Shown here piece after piece: positions 1 to 9,514 of a DNA stretch of 64,000 nucleotides (position 1 is the stretch's first letter; every line of letters starts with the position of its first letter). The notes below the pieces were generated by a model. It ran no database searches. It worked only from the letters and a program-made list of their open reading frames with translations, and had not been told where the DNA came from. The stretch is from Xanthomarina arctica. GTDB taxonomy: Bacteria; Bacteroidota; Bacteroidia; Flavobacteriales; Flavobacteriaceae. The stretch lies in contig NZ_BMFQ01000002.1 of assembly GCF_014638915.1 (NCBI RefSeq), positions 372,001 through 436,000 on the forward strand, given 5' to 3'. A program made the translations under genes and the position numbers.

Positions 1-1
1 C

Positions 2-313
2 GAATTGACCAATCAAATTAACGCCTCAAACAACGCAACAATATACGTTGATAAAGATTTGTTAAAATACCCTCTAACCGTAAGGAAATGGGTAAAAGGA
101 GACTATTTTTACCCTTTTGGCATGGAAAACAAAAAGAAACTGAGTAAGTTTTTTAAAGATGAAAAACTTTCCATGTTGGAAAAAGAAAATATTTGGTTGC
201 TTTGTTCTCATAATGAAGTGGTTTGGATTATGAATCATAGAGCAGATAACCGTTTTAAAATAACTAACAATACACAATACATACTAAAAATATCCCTTCA
301 GAATGAAATATAA
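2..313 (+). CDS. tilS: tRNA(Ile)-lysidine synthase, C-terminal part (cut by window edge)
   Basis: This frame is open to the left edge, so only the last ~103 residues are present. TilS converts C34 of the tRNA-Ile CAU anticodon to lysidine. The visible part matches the TilS C-terminal domain: a segment RKWVKGDYFYPFGM, then KKKLSKFFKDEKLS, then a WLLCSHNEVVWI strand and a closing RADNRFKIT. The N-terminal ATP-pyrophosphatase domain lies outside the window. The TTG at position 5 is internal to the gene and not a real start. The stop overlaps the start of dsbD by 11 bases, which suggests co-transcription. Confidence 0.85.
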   Translation, partial: ELTNQINASNNATIYVDKDLLKYPLTVRKWVKGDYFYPFGMENKKKLSKFFKDEKLSMLEKENIWLLCSHNEVVWIMNHRADNRFKITNNTQYILKISLQNEI

Positions 314-2303
314 ATTAGCCCTTTTTATCACCCTTTTATTTACAGCTTTTATTGCTCAAGCACAAGTTTTAAATCCGGTGACTTGGACTGGTGAGACCCA
401 AAAAATATCAGAAACAGAATACAACCTAGTTTTTAAAGCTGAGATTGAAAGACATTGGCATTTATATTCTCAAACCATGCCAATTGGGGATGACGTTATT
501 ACTCCTATTCCAACAGAATTTATTTATGATTCTTTAAGTCAGATAAATAATTATAATTTAATTGGTAAAACACAAGAAAGCAAATTTATCACAGCTTACG
601 ACAAGGTGTTTGAAATGGATTTAAACTATTTTGATGAAGAAGCAACCTTTACCCAAAAAGTTGAAATTTTAAATCCGGAATTAAAAACGATTGAAGTTGA
701 AGCATCCTTTCAAGCTTGCGATGATGAACGTTGTATTTATCAAAATAAAAAGATTTCTTTCGACTTAACAACAGCGACTTTAACGTCAGGTGATCCATCA
801 GATTATGTGGAAGACGAAACCAAAACGGTTATAAAAGAAGGTGTTGATCGAACAGACAACGAGAGCAAAGGTTTATTAACCATATTTTTTACGGCTTTCT
901 TTCTAGGGTTTTTGGTATTGTTAACACCTTGCGTGTTCCCAATGATTCCTATGACAGTGAGTTTCTTTACAAAACAAAGTAAAACTAGAGCTGCTGGAAT
1001 TAAGAATGCTTTATTATATGGTTTCTTTATTATAGTAATTTATACGCTTTTAGGAACGGCTATTTCTGCTATTTTTGGTAGTAATGCCATGTACGAATTC
1101 TCAACTGGAGTGACATTTAATGCCATTATGTTTATTGCTTTAATTGTATTTGCTTTTTCATTTTTAGGAGCTTTTGAAATTATGTTACCAAACTCTTGGG
1201 TTAATAAAGTAGATAGTGGCGCAAATAGAGGAGGTGTAGCAGGTATTTTCTTTATGGCTTTAGCTTTGGCAGTGGTATCGTTTTCTTGTACGTTTCCGAT
1301 TGCTGGAACCGCTTTATTGGATGCGGCAACAAAAGGTGGCATCGCTCCAATTATAAGTATGTTAGGTTTCTCATCAGCTATTGCATTACCATTTGCATTA
1401 TTTGCCTTCTTCCCAAGTTGGTTAAACTCTCTTCCAAAATCTGGAGGCTGGTTAAATACAGTCAAAGTGGTTTTAGGGTTTTTAGAATTAGCATTTGCTT
1501 TTAAATTCTTATCCATGATCGATTTGGTTTTAGAATGGCATTTCTTAGAAAGAGAAGTCTTTTTAGCCATTTGGATAGCCATATTTGGTACTCTAGCCTT
1601 GTACTTATTAGGGAAAATTAAATTACCTCACGATTCACCTTTAGAGCATATTTCTGTAGGAAGATTGGTTATGGCCATTATAGCTTTATCGTTCACATTA
1701 TACATGGTTCCTGGACTTTGGGGAGCTCCTTTAAAATTAATTAGTGGATTTCCACCTCCAATGAGCACCAATAGCGAATCGCCTTATGGGGTTGGTTTTA
1801 TGAAAAAACAAACGTCAGCTTCAGGAGAATTCATAGCTAAAGAATTACCTAAGGATGCTCATTTTGGTCCAAACGATTTAATTGCGTTTCACGATTACGA
1901 AACAGGAATGGCTTATGCCAAAAAAGTAAATAAACCCGTTATGTTAGATTTTACAGGTTTAACTTGTGTAAACTGTCGAAAAATGGAGGAGCAAGTTTGG
2001 GTCGAAGACGAAATTTACGCCTTGTTAGATAACGATATTGTACTAATTTCACTATATGTAGACGATAGAACCAAACTTCCTAAAGAAGAACAACACGAAT
2101 CTGAACTCACAGGAAATTCAGTTAAAACCTATGGCCACAAATGGTTGGAATATCAGCAAGTAAGATACAATACCAATGCACAACCTTTATATGTTATTCA
2201 GAATTTAGAAGGTGAAGATATAAGTCCAGCTGTTGGATATACGCCAAATGTGGAAGAGTATTACGATTGGTTGAAAAAAGGGATTGCCAATTATAAGAAA
2301 TAA
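303..2303 (+). CDS. dsbD: DsbD-family thiol:disulfide interchange protein (cytochrome c biogenesis type)
   Basis: A 666-residue inner-membrane protein that passes electrons from cytoplasmic thioredoxin to the periplasm. Residues 1-20 are a signal peptide ending AQA. The N-terminal periplasmic domain has the cysteine pair C139/C144 (CDDERC). The membrane domain starts near residue 190 and has the two conserved cysteines, C210 in LLTPCVFPMIP and C329 in SFSCTFPIAG. The C-terminal thioredoxin-like domain has the active site CVNC at 555-558. All three redox pairs are intact, so it should be functional. It overlaps tilS by 11 bases. Confidence 0.93.
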   Translation: MKYKLALFITLLFTAFIAQAQVLNPVTWTGETQKISETEYNLVFKAEIERHWHLYSQTMPIGDDVITPIPTEFIYDSLSQINNYNLIGKTQESKFITAYDKVFEMDLNYFDEEATFTQKVEILNPELKTIEVEASFQACDDERCIYQNKKISFDLTTATLTSGDPSDYVEDETKTVIKEGVDRTDNESKGLLTIFFTAFFLGFLVLLTPCVFPMIPMTVSFFTKQSKTRAAGIKNALLYGFFIIVIYTLLGTAISAIFGSNAMYEFSTGVTFNAIMFIALIVFAFSFLGAFEIMLPNSWVNKVDSGANRGGVAGIFFMALALAVVSFSCTFPIAGTALLDAATKGGIAPIISMLGFSSAIALPFALFAFFPSWLNSLPKSGGWLNTVKVVLGFLELAFAFKFLSMIDLVLEWHFLEREVFLAIWIAIFGTLALYLLGKIKLPHDSPLEHISVGRLVMAIIALSFTLYMVPGLWGAPLKLISGFPPPMSTNSESPYGVGFMKKQTSASGEFIAKELPKDAHFGPNDLIAFHDYETGMAYAKKVNKPVMLDFTGLTCVNCRKMEEQVWVEDEIYALLDNDIVLISLYVDDRTKLPKEEQHESELTGNSVKTYGHKWLEYQQVRYNTNAQPLYVIQNLEGEDISPAVGYTPNVEEYYDWLKKGIANYKK

Positions 2304-2305
2304 CA

Positions 2306-2356
2306 AATTCCTGCGTGGTCACTGAGTGAAGCCGAAGTGAAAGCAGGAATCTTTTG
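2306..2356 (+). terminator. Candidate hairpin terminator after dsbD
   Basis: Perfect 8-bp arms ATTCCTGC (2307-2314) and GCAGGAAT (2343-2350) enclose a 28-base loop, followed by a short T run (CTTTT). The arrangement fits the end of the tilS-dsbD unit. The long loop makes it weaker than a classical terminator. Confidence 0.45.
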
Positions 2357-2409
2357 TATAATAATTTATCAAATTTAAATAGAGATTCCTTTTTTTAAAG
2401 GAATAAATT

Positions 2410-4032
2410 ATGAAAATTCAAGGAAACATAGTAGACATTCAAAACAGACGTATTTTTAAGGGTGAAATCACTATTGAAGATAACAAGATTTTTAGCATTG
2501 AAGAAAAGCAACACGATGTAAATCATTACATCCTTCCAGGATTTGTGGATGCTCATATTCATATAGAAAGTTCGATGTTAGTTCCTAGCGAATTTGCTAG
2601 AATAGCGGTTAAACATGGAACTGTTTCGACCGTTTCAGATCCTCATGAAATTGCTAATGTTTTAGGTGTTGAAGGGGTTGAATTTATGATTAACAACGGA
2701 AAAGAAACGCCTTTTAAATTTAATTTTGGTGCACCTTCATGCGTACCAGCGACATCTTTTGAATCGGCTGGAGCAGTCATTGATTCCGAGGGGATTAAAT
2801 CCTTGATGGCAAATCCGGATATCAAGTATTTAGCCGAAATGATGAATTATCCTGGCGTTTTATTTGATGACGAAGAAGTCATGAAAAAAATTGCTTGGGC
2901 AAAACACTATAACAAACCAGTTGATGGCCATGCGCCGGGTTTACGAGGAGACGATATTACCAAATACATTCAAGCAGGAATAAGTACAGATCACGAGTGT
3001 TTTACTTACGACGAAGGTTTAGAAAAACTCCAAAAAGGGATGAAAGTCCTCATTCGTGAAGGATCTGCTGCAAAAAACTTTGAAGCGCTTATCGATTTAC
3101 TTCCTGAACATTTTGAAAACATCATGTTTTGTAGCGACGATAAGCATCCAGACGATCTGTTATTACATCATATCAATAATTTATGTGCAAGAGCAGTAGC
3201 AAAGGGCATGGACATTTTTAAAGTGCTTCAAGCGGCTTGTATCAATCCGGTGAAACATTATAATTTAGATGTTGGTTTGTTGCAAGTTGGAGATGATGCA
3301 GATTGTATTGTGGTTGAAGATTTAAAAACCTTTAAAACCCTTCAAACATATATCAATGGAGAATTGGTTTTCGATAAAGGTGTTTCGAATATTAAATCTG
3401 TTCCTTTTAAAATATTAAATAATTTTCATACAGACAAAAAAGACGTTTCAGATTTTAGATTTGAATCTTCTGCAAAAGAAATTCGTGTGATTGAAGCCTT
3501 GGAAGGTCAGTTGGTTACTAACGAACTCATTGAAGAAAGTTTGTTGAAAGATGGAAATCTAGTTTCCAATCCAGAAAAAGATATTTTAAAAATGACGGTT
3601 GTCAACCGATATCAAAATCAGAAACCTGCCATTGCTTTTATTAAGAATTTCGGTTTAAAAGAAGGTGCTATTGCTAGTTCTGTTGGTCATGATTCTCATA
3701 ACATTATTGCTGTTGGAGTTAGTGATGAAGCTATTTGTCAGGCTGTCAATTTACTTATTGAAAACAAAGGAGGTATTTGTGCTGTTTCAGATACGAAAGA
3801 CAAAGTAGTTGCATTGCCAGTTGCAGGTATCATGAGCGATCAGGATGCTAAAACCATTGGAAAGCAATATGCCGAATTAGACCAGATGGCAAAAAATTTA
3901 GGAAGCACTTTACATGCACCATATATGACTTTGAGTTTTATGGCATTGTTAGTGATTCCATCCTTAAAATTAAGCGATAAAGGCTTGTTTGATGGGAATA
4001 GCTTTCAGTTTACGTCTTTAGAGAAAGAGTAG
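2410..4032 (+). CDS. ade: Adenine deaminase
   Basis: A 540-residue metal-dependent amidohydrolase that deaminates adenine to hypoxanthine in purine salvage. The metal-binding HxH is in [14 protein letters not shown] (H49, H51), followed by the family segments [19 protein letters not shown] and GHAPGLRG. The C-terminal half keeps [11 protein letters not shown] and the closing [19 protein letters not shown]. Length and order match the bacterial adenine deaminase family (EC 3.5.4.2) rather than the adenosine-deaminase-like type. It stands alone between intergenic gaps of about 100 bases. Confidence 0.93.
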   Translation: MKIQGNIVDIQNRRIFKGEITIEDNKIFSIEEKQHDVNHYILPGFVDAHIHIESSMLVPSEFARIAVKHGTVSTVSDPHEIANVLGVEGVEFMINNGKETPFKFNFGAPSCVPATSFESAGAVIDSEGIKSLMANPDIKYLAEMMNYPGVLFDDEEVMKKIAWAKHYNKPVDGHAPGLRGDDITKYIQAGISTDHECFTYDEGLEKLQKGMKVLIREGSAAKNFEALIDLLPEHFENIMFCSDDKHPDDLLLHHINNLCARAVAKGMDIFKVLQAACINPVKHYNLDVGLLQVGDDADCIVVEDLKTFKTLQTYINGELVFDKGVSNIKSVPFKILNNFHTDKKDVSDFRFESSAKEIRVIEALEGQLVTNELIEESLLKDGNLVSNPEKDILKMTVVNRYQNQKPAIAFIKNFGLKEGAIASSVGHDSHNIIAVGVSDEAICQAVNLLIENKGGICAVSDTKDKVVALPVAGIMSDQDAKTIGKQYAELDQMAKNLGSTLHAPYMTLSFMALLVIPSLKLSDKGLFDGNSFQFTSLEKE

Positions 4033-4160
4033 TGGTATTTTGTTGATTTGTTTGTTGGTAGTCGTGTGTTAATTATTTGCAGATTGTCCAAATAATTTAC
4101 TCATTGAATCTCTGTGAACCTCTCTGTGTTACTCTGTGTAATAATTTATATATTTAAGAA

Positions 4161-5120
4161 ATGCCAATATTAGAATCAACTTACAAAGCCCCATATTTTT
4201 TCAGAAACGGATTTATTGCAACCGTTTATTCCGGTTTAATAAGGAAAGTAGAGGGGCTAGTCCAAAAAAGAGAGCGCATCACTTTACTGGATGGCGATTT
4301 TCTAGATTTAGATTGGAGCTATTCAGAAAACAAATCGCAAAAGCTCATCATCATCCTTCATGGTTTGGAAGGCAATGCTCAAAGACATTATATTACAGGA
4401 ACGGCTAAAATTTTTAATGAGAATCATATCGATGCTGTTTCAATAAATTTTAGAGGTTGTAGTGGTGAAGATAATTTGTCGTTTCGTTCTTATCATTCAG
4501 GTGATACCAAAGATTTAGAACAGGTCATTCAGCATATTTTGAACGCGACACAATATTCCGAAATTTATTTAAAAGGTTTTAGTTTAGGAGGAAATGTAGT
4601 CCTGAAATATTTAGGAGCGACTGAAGATATTCCTGAACAAATAAAAGCAGGGATAGCAGTTTCAGTGCCCTGTTATTTAGCCGGTTCTGCTAAGGAATTG
4701 CATACGTTTAAGAATAAAGCGTTTCATGATAAATTCAAAAGTCATTTAAAAGGGAAGTTAGTCATAAAAAAACTGCAACATACTGATATGTTGAATGATG
4801 AAGAGATTACTTCAATTAAAACTTTATACGATTTCGACAATCTGTATACCTCTAAAGCTCACGGTTTTAAGGATGCCCAAGACTATTATGAGCAGAGTTC
4901 TAGCTTGCAATTTCTTCCAAACATTAAAATACCAACCTTGCTTATAAATGCCTTAAACGATTCTTTTTTATCTCCTGAATGTTACCCAGTGAAAGAGGCA
5001 AAAAACAACCCAAATTTATTTTTAGAAATGCCAAAACATGGAGGTCATGTAGGTTTCTTTCAAAAAGGGGGTTTTTATTATAATGAAAAACGTGCTTTAG
5101 AGTTTGTTCAGAAGGTTTGA
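4161..5120 (+). CDS. YheT-type alpha/beta hydrolase
   Basis: A 319-residue alpha/beta-hydrolase of the YheT/EMBH group. It has the oxyanion segment LHGLEGNAQRHY near residue 67, the family signature INFRGCSG (95-102), the nucleophile elbow GFSLGG with S141, the acid D267 in NALNDSFLSP and the histidine H296 in KHGGHVGFF. The triad is complete. The substrate is not known for this group; some members act on esters or lipids. No signal peptide is present, so it is cytoplasmic. It is monocistronic as far as can be seen. Confidence 0.88.
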   Translation: MPILESTYKAPYFFRNGFIATVYSGLIRKVEGLVQKRERITLLDGDFLDLDWSYSENKSQKLIIILHGLEGNAQRHYITGTAKIFNENHIDAVSINFRGCSGEDNLSFRSYHSGDTKDLEQVIQHILNATQYSEIYLKGFSLGGNVVLKYLGATEDIPEQIKAGIAVSVPCYLAGSAKELHTFKNKAFHDKFKSHLKGKLVIKKLQHTDMLNDEEITSIKTLYDFDNLYTSKAHGFKDAQDYYEQSSSLQFLPNIKIPTLLINALNDSFLSPECYPVKEAKNNPNLFLEMPKHGGHVGFFQKGGFYYNEKRALEFVQKV

Positions 5121-5477
5121 TTTTTGTGTGTAGACGTAGCGTTGTAACCCTTTATTGGTTTCATGAGTTACTTTGATTTTATTTATTTGAAACGATATTA
5201 ACGCAAGGTTGATAGGACTTTGCAATACAGTTTATACGGCTTTACTATGGAGTTCATATGGCTTTACTATGGAGTAGCTACGAGGGAACCCCCCAGAAAC
5301 CTCGATATTTACAGGTGTTTAGAGGAGGTGCGTCTATGGCTTAACCTGCAATTTTGTTGACATAAAATTGTAAATACTAGAATTTACGCTGGCTAAGGTT
5401 TTATTTGCTTAGATGTAAAAAAAATCTTTAAGTAAGCTTGTGTAATCTGTGTTTAGCTTAGAAATAAAGTTAATACA
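5121..5477. other. 357-base intergenic region with a short tandem repeat
   Basis: No gene or RNA is recognisable between two convergent genes. The one visible structure is a direct repeat, GGCTTTACTATGGAGT, at 5238-5253 and again at 5260-5275, a period of 22 bases. A CG-rich patch (5281-5350) follows, with no open frame or clear hairpin. Confidence 0.6.
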
Positions 5478-6455
5478 TTACTTGTAAATCTCCAAATATT
5501 TAACCTGTTCTTCTAGAGCTACTCTAAAATCTTTTTTAAGCTCTGAAACCAAATCAGATACTTTTGGCGCATCATGAATATTGGTTACCCCTTGTCCAGC
5601 AGACCAAATGGTAGACCAAGCTTTCGCATCGTCTTTATGAACGGTTAATTCTTCACCAAAATCGACTTTCTTTTTTCTTTTTAGCATTTCCTCAGTAATG
5701 CCCATAGCATTCAAACTGGGACCTAGAAAGTTTGCCGCAACTCCAGAAATGGCAGCCGTATAAACAATGTCGCTAGCACCAGCTTCCATAATCATATCTC
5801 TGTATTCTTTTGGGGCCTTGCTTTCTTGTGTATTTATAAAACGGGTTCCCATATAAGCTAAATCGGCTCCCATTTGTAAAGCAGACGCGATATCTCGACC
5901 CGTACTGATGGTTCCTGCTAGTAAGATAGTTTTCTTAAAAAAGCTTTTAATTTCAGCAACTAATGGCATCGGGTTTATGGTACCTGCATGTCCTCCAGCT
6001 CCAGCAGAAACTAAAATGAAACCATCAACACCAGCTTCCGAAGCTTTTTCAGCATGACGCTTTTTTATGATGTCATGGAAAACTAAGCCACCATAAGAAT
6101 GCACAGCATCTACTAATTCTGAAACTGCTCCTAAAGAAGTTATTATTAAAGGAACTTTGTGTTTTACACATAGTTCTAAATCGGCTTGCAAGCGCGGATT
6201 TGTTTGGTGAACAATCAGGTTAACTCCAAAAGGTGCGGGTTTTTTACCCGTTTCTTTTTCGAATTCTGAAAGTGCTGTTTTAATTTCTATCAACCAAGCT
6301 TCAAAACCTTCACTCGTGCGTTGGTTTAGGGCCGGAAAAGTTCCTACAATACCACTTTTGCAACATTCTATAACTAATTCTGGGCCAGAAATTAAAAACA
6401 TTGGGGCCGCAACTACTGGCAATGTTAAGTCTTTTATAAAGGAAGGTTTACTCAT
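5478..6455 (-). CDS. Nitronate monooxygenase / 2-nitropropane dioxygenase-like flavoenzyme
   Basis: A 325-residue TIM-barrel FMN enzyme of the NMO/FabK superfamily. It begins with the typical LPVVAAPMFLISGPELV, has the glycine-rich phosphate/nitronate loop SAGAGGHAG near residue 150, and the FMN-binding segments LLAGTISTGRDIASALQMGAD and YMGTRF. In characterised members the reaction is FMN-dependent oxidation of propionate 3-nitronate or other nitronates. A FabK-like role cannot be excluded from sequence alone. A distant paralogue lies at 36838-37785. It is convergent with the hydrolase and divergent from comM. Confidence 0.85.
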   Translation of the reverse strand: MSKPSFIKDLTLPVVAAPMFLISGPELVIECCKSGIVGTFPALNQRTSEGFEAWLIEIKTALSEFEKETGKKPAPFGVNLIVHQTNPRLQADLELCVKHKVPLIITSLGAVSELVDAVHSYGGLVFHDIIKKRHAEKASEAGVDGFILVSAGAGGHAGTINPMPLVAEIKSFFKKTILLAGTISTGRDIASALQMGADLAYMGTRFINTQESKAPKEYRDMIMEAGASDIVYTAAISGVAANFLGPSLNAMGITEEMLKRKKKVDFGEELTVHKDDAKAWSTIWSAGQGVTNIHDAPKVSDLVSELKKDFRVALEEQVKYLEIYK

Positions 6456-6598
6456 TTTTTTGATAGCTTTAGTTACAAAGATACCAATCTAAAGTTTTGT
6501 TTTGAATTATTTGCTTTAGAAATATGGATCCTACTTTTCATAGATTTAGTTATATTTTACTAATTGTTTTTTCTTACATTTATGGAAACCAATCAATT

Positions 6599-8137
6599 AT
6601 GCTTAAAAAAGTATTTGGATCTGCTGTATTTGGCGTGGAAGCTACCACAATAACTGTAGAAGTGAACGTAGATAAAGGTATAGGCTATCATTTGGTTGGT
6701 TTGCCAGACAATGCTATTAAAGAAAGTAATTATAGAATTGCGGCCGCTTTACAAAACAACGGCTTTAAAATTCCGGGAAAGAAAATCATTATTAACATGT
6801 CGCCGGCCGATTTACGCAAAGAAGGTTCTTCATACGATTTAACTTTAGCTATGGGAATTTTAGCGGCTACCAATCAAATTCAAGCAACGGATTTGGAAGA
6901 TTTTATAATCATGGGAGAATTATCTTTAGATGGCTCCTTACAACCCATTAAAGGCGCTTTGCCAATTGCAATTAAAGCGAAAGAAGAAGGTTTTAAAGGC
7001 TTTATACTTCCTATTCAAAATGCCAAAGAAGCAGGAATTGTTTCAGGTTTAAACGTTTATGGGGTTGAATCTATTGAACAGGTTATCAACTATTTTGATA
7101 GAGGCGAACCACTTGAGCAAACCATAATTGATGTTGAAGAAGAGTTTAATAAAAGCCTCAATTTTCCAGAATTTGACTTTTCGGACGTCAAAGGCCAAGA
7201 ATCTATAAAACGCTGTATGGAAATTGCGGCTGCAGGAGGACATAATATTATTTTAATTGGCCCTCCAGGAGCAGGAAAAACCATGCTTGCCAAGCGCTTG
7301 CCAAGTATTTTACCACCAATGACCCTGCATGAAGCCTTAGAAACTACCAAAATACATTCTGTTGTTGGACGCGTCAAAGAAAATACGGGACTTATGGCGC
7401 AACGACCTTTTAGAAGTCCTCACCATACAATTTCGAATGTTGCCTTGGTCGGCGGCGGAAGTTACCCACAACCAGGAGAAATTTCTTTATCGCATAATGG
7501 CGTGTTATTTCTGGACGAATTGCCAGAGTTTAAACGCGATGTTTTAGAAGTCATGCGTCAGCCTTTAGAAGATAGAGAAGTCACCATTTCAAGAGCGAAG
7601 TTTACGGTAACTTATCCGTCGTCTTTTATGTTGGTTGCTAGCATGAATCCGAGTCCGAGTGGTTATTTTAACGATCCAGATTCTCCTGTAACTTCCTCTC
7701 CAGCCGAAATGCAACGCTATTTAAGTAAGATTTCAGGTCCTTTATTGGATAGAATAGATATTCATATAGAAGTTACTCCAGTACCTTTCGAAAAACTTTC
7801 GGATACTAGAAAAGGGGAAGCTTCCATTGATATTAGAAAAAGGGTGACAGCGGCAAGAGTTCTACAAACAAAACGCTTTGAAGATTCAGAAAAAGTACAT
7901 TACAATGCACAAATGAATACCAAACAAATACGAAAACACTGTTTGTTAGATGATGCCTCTATGCAGTTACTAAAAGTGGCTATGGAACGCTTAAATTTAT
8001 CTGCCAGAGCTTACGACAGAATATTAAAAGTATCCAGAACCATTGCCGATTTAGAAGGAAGTGAAGATATCAAGGGAGCACATTTAAGCGAAGCCATACA
8101 ATATAGAAGTTTGGATAGAGAAGGTTGGTTGGGTTGA
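6599..8137 (+). CDS. comM: YifB/ComM family Mg-chelatase-like AAA+ ATPase
   Basis: A 512-residue AAA+ protein. In naturally competent bacteria ComM helps branch migration during integration of DNA. The N-terminal Lon-like fold runs from [14 protein letters not shown] to about residue 165. The Walker A is [15 protein letters not shown], Walker B lies in [11 protein letters not shown], and a C-terminal Mg_chelatase_C segment is present. I place the start at 6599 because [15 protein letters not shown] is where the family begins and a TACATTTA box sits at 6575-6582; an upstream in-frame ATG at 6524 adds 25 residues unlike the family. Its last 89 bases are duplicated at 20982-21070. Confidence 0.93.
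   Translation: MLKKVFGSAVFGVEATTITVEVNVDKGIGYHLVGLPDNAIKESNYRIAAALQNNGFKIPGKKIIINMSPADLRKEGSSYDLTLAMGILAATNQIQATDLEDFIIMGELSLDGSLQPIKGALPIAIKAKEEGFKGFILPIQNAKEAGIVSGLNVYGVESIEQVINYFDRGEPLEQTIIDVEEEFNKSLNFPEFDFSDVKGQESIKRCMEIAAAGGHNIILIGPPGAGKTMLAKRLPSILPPMTLHEALETTKIHSVVGRVKENTGLMAQRPFRSPHHTISNVALVGGGSYPQPGEISLSHNGVLFLDELPEFKRDVLEVMRQPLEDREVTISRAKFTVTYPSSFMLVASMNPSPSGYFNDPDSPVTSSPAEMQRYLSKISGPLLDRIDIHIEVTPVPFEKLSDTRKGEASIDIRKRVTAARVLQTKRFEDSEKVHYNAQMNTKQIRKHCLLDDASMQLLKVAMERLNLSARAYDRILKVSRTIADLEGSEDIKGAHLSEAIQYRSLDREGWLG
8049..8137 (+). repeat. Left direct repeat: 3' end of comM
   Basis: The last 89 bases of comM, including the stop codon, are present again in the same orientation at 20982-21070 with three substitutions by my alignment. 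The arrangement resembles an attachment-site pair left by integration at the 3' end of a gene. Confidence 0.85.
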
Positions 8138-8279
8138 AAATACCCCATCCATAATCACTCATTGGTTTTAATAATTTTCATATTTTTAATACTCACGCAT
8201 TAGTTTTAATTTATAAATATAATTTTCTTAAATTATCCCAAGATTTAAACTCTTCAAGTTATTTTTAATTCTTCCACAA

Positions 8280-8921
8280 ATGATGCTAAAAACGATTAGA
8301 TATGCTCAATATGAGCAGGGACTTCCTCTTGCAGGAAAGCACCTAATAGGACAGACCCGAAATGAAAACATCATTGTTTATCAGGCCTTTAATCCTAACA
8401 TATCAAAATGGGCTGTTGAAAATCAAAAATTTGGTGGAAGTCATTATAAGTTTACAAGAATGTCTTGGATAAAACCAAACTTTTTATGGATGATGTATCG
8501 AGCTGGTTGGGCAATGAAAGAACACAAACAACATATTCTTGCCATAGAAATATCTCAAAATAATTTTGAAACCCTACTTCTTGAAGGTGTACATTCCTCT
8601 TACATTGAAAAAATATATAAAACACGAGATAATTGGAATGCTAAAATGAAAAACTCTCAAGTACGACTGCAATGGGATCCGGATCATCATCCAAATGGAG
8701 AAAAGCTTGAAAGGAGAGCTATTCAAATTGGTATTAGAGACGAGCTTCTGGAAAAGTTTGCAACGGAATGGATCATTTCAATAGAAGATATCACAGGATT
8801 CGTTCACGAACAAAAACGAAAACTTGATGCTGGTGCGCTAGATCAATTAGAAGTTATCCAAGAACAAAAAATTATCCTTAATAATCCTAAAATTGTTCTT
8901 CAATTAAATTGCGATAATTAG
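8280..8921 (+). CDS. DUF4291 domain-containing protein
   Basis: A 213-residue cytoplasmic protein with no signal peptide. It matches the DUF4291 family along its length: a start like IRYAQYEQGLPLAG, IIVYQAFNPNIS, then the strongly conserved MSWIKPNFLWMMYRAGWA, a VRLQWDPDHHPNGEKL block, RAIQIGIRDELLEKF and a closing WIISIEDITGFV. The family has no established biochemical function to my knowledge. Related families of this shape are often encoded beside mobile elements, and here it is the first gene after the left comM repeat. It is not obviously part of the operon that starts 590 bases downstream. Confidence 0.85.
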   Translation: MMLKTIRYAQYEQGLPLAGKHLIGQTRNENIIVYQAFNPNISKWAVENQKFGGSHYKFTRMSWIKPNFLWMMYRAGWAMKEHKQHILAIEISQNNFETLLLEGVHSSYIEKIYKTRDNWNAKMKNSQVRLQWDPDHHPNGEKLERRAIQIGIRDELLEKFATEWIISIEDITGFVHEQKRKLDAGALDQLEVIQEQKIILNNPKIVLQLNCDN

Positions 8922-9138
8922 GGAAATGGTTTACAAAATGAATAAACAAATCGTGCGTAATTCTTTTTTAACAGCTTTTTTTAGGAGTCTACAGGCTTTT
9001 TTAAGCTCTTAAAAGTCATTTGGAATAATTAATTGTTGGGTCTCGCTCCATGACTATTAAACTTCTCTTTCAAAAAACATCCTAGGTCTTATCTCTAATT
9101 ATTACTTTTTGTAAGAATTTCAAACTTTTTAGAGACAT

Positions 9139-9169
9139 ATATATTAAAAAAAATAATTTTTTAATATAT
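9139..9169. repeat. AT-only perfect inverted repeat
   Basis: Arms ATATATTAAAAAA (9139-9151) and TTTTTTAATATAT (9157-9169) pair over 13 bp around a 5-base loop. It may act as a transcription terminator for the upstream DUF4291 gene or as an easily melted site. Neither role is shown. Confidence 0.5.
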
Positions 9170-9443
9170 TTGATTTTGAGGCTATTAATTTATTCTCTGT
9201 TATTAATCTGAGACATTTTCCAATCCACCAAATGATAAAAGCCTATTTTCAGCATTACTTTTCACACACAAAGTCTGAACCTTAAACAAAAAAAACGCAC
9301 TTATTTATGTAATACTTCAGAGGCTACCATTTAATGATGCTTTTAAGAATTTAATGAATATTTATTAATTTTTCTAAAAACTTGTAAATGTCAATTGAAG
9401 ACGTTTTCGGATTTAAAAAACAATTATTCTATTTTTAGAATAG

Positions 9444-9458
9444 AAAACAGGCGTTTCA
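9444..9458 (+). promoter_or_regulatory. Shared 15-bp element upstream of the first island operon
   Basis: AAAACAGGCGTTTCA ends 56 bases before the start of the PP2C gene. Position 15154 has AAAACAGGTGTTTCA (14 of 15 identical), ending 60 bases before the start of the second operon. Matching sequence and matching distance suggest a common operator or promoter element. The LytTR regulator encoded in the first operon is the obvious candidate to bind it, but this is inference. Confidence 0.45.
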
Positions 9459-9514
9459 CGAAATATAAATACTGTTAACTGAACTTTTTTTATATTTTTA
9501 AAAAAAAATTATAT

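Larger units (their letters stand above)
8922..9514. other. 593-base AT-rich intergenic region before the phosphatase-kinase operon
   Basis: No coding frame is supported. It contains a long AT-only hairpin (9139-9169), a short inverted repeat ATTCTA-TTTT-TAGAAT (9426-9441) and, near its right end, the 15-bp element shared with position 15154. The length and the structures suggest a regulated promoter region for the gene at 9515. Confidence 0.5.

Noticed and set aside
1040-1582. Long open frame on the minus strand inside dsbD (180 codons)
   Set aside because: It is antisense to a well-supported gene; its low-complexity Lys/Ala/Asn-rich translation is the shadow of the membrane-domain codons.
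6524-6598. Longer N-terminus for comM
   Set aside because: The extra 25 residues are hydrophobic and unlike the family, and a promoter-like TACATTTA box lies inside them.
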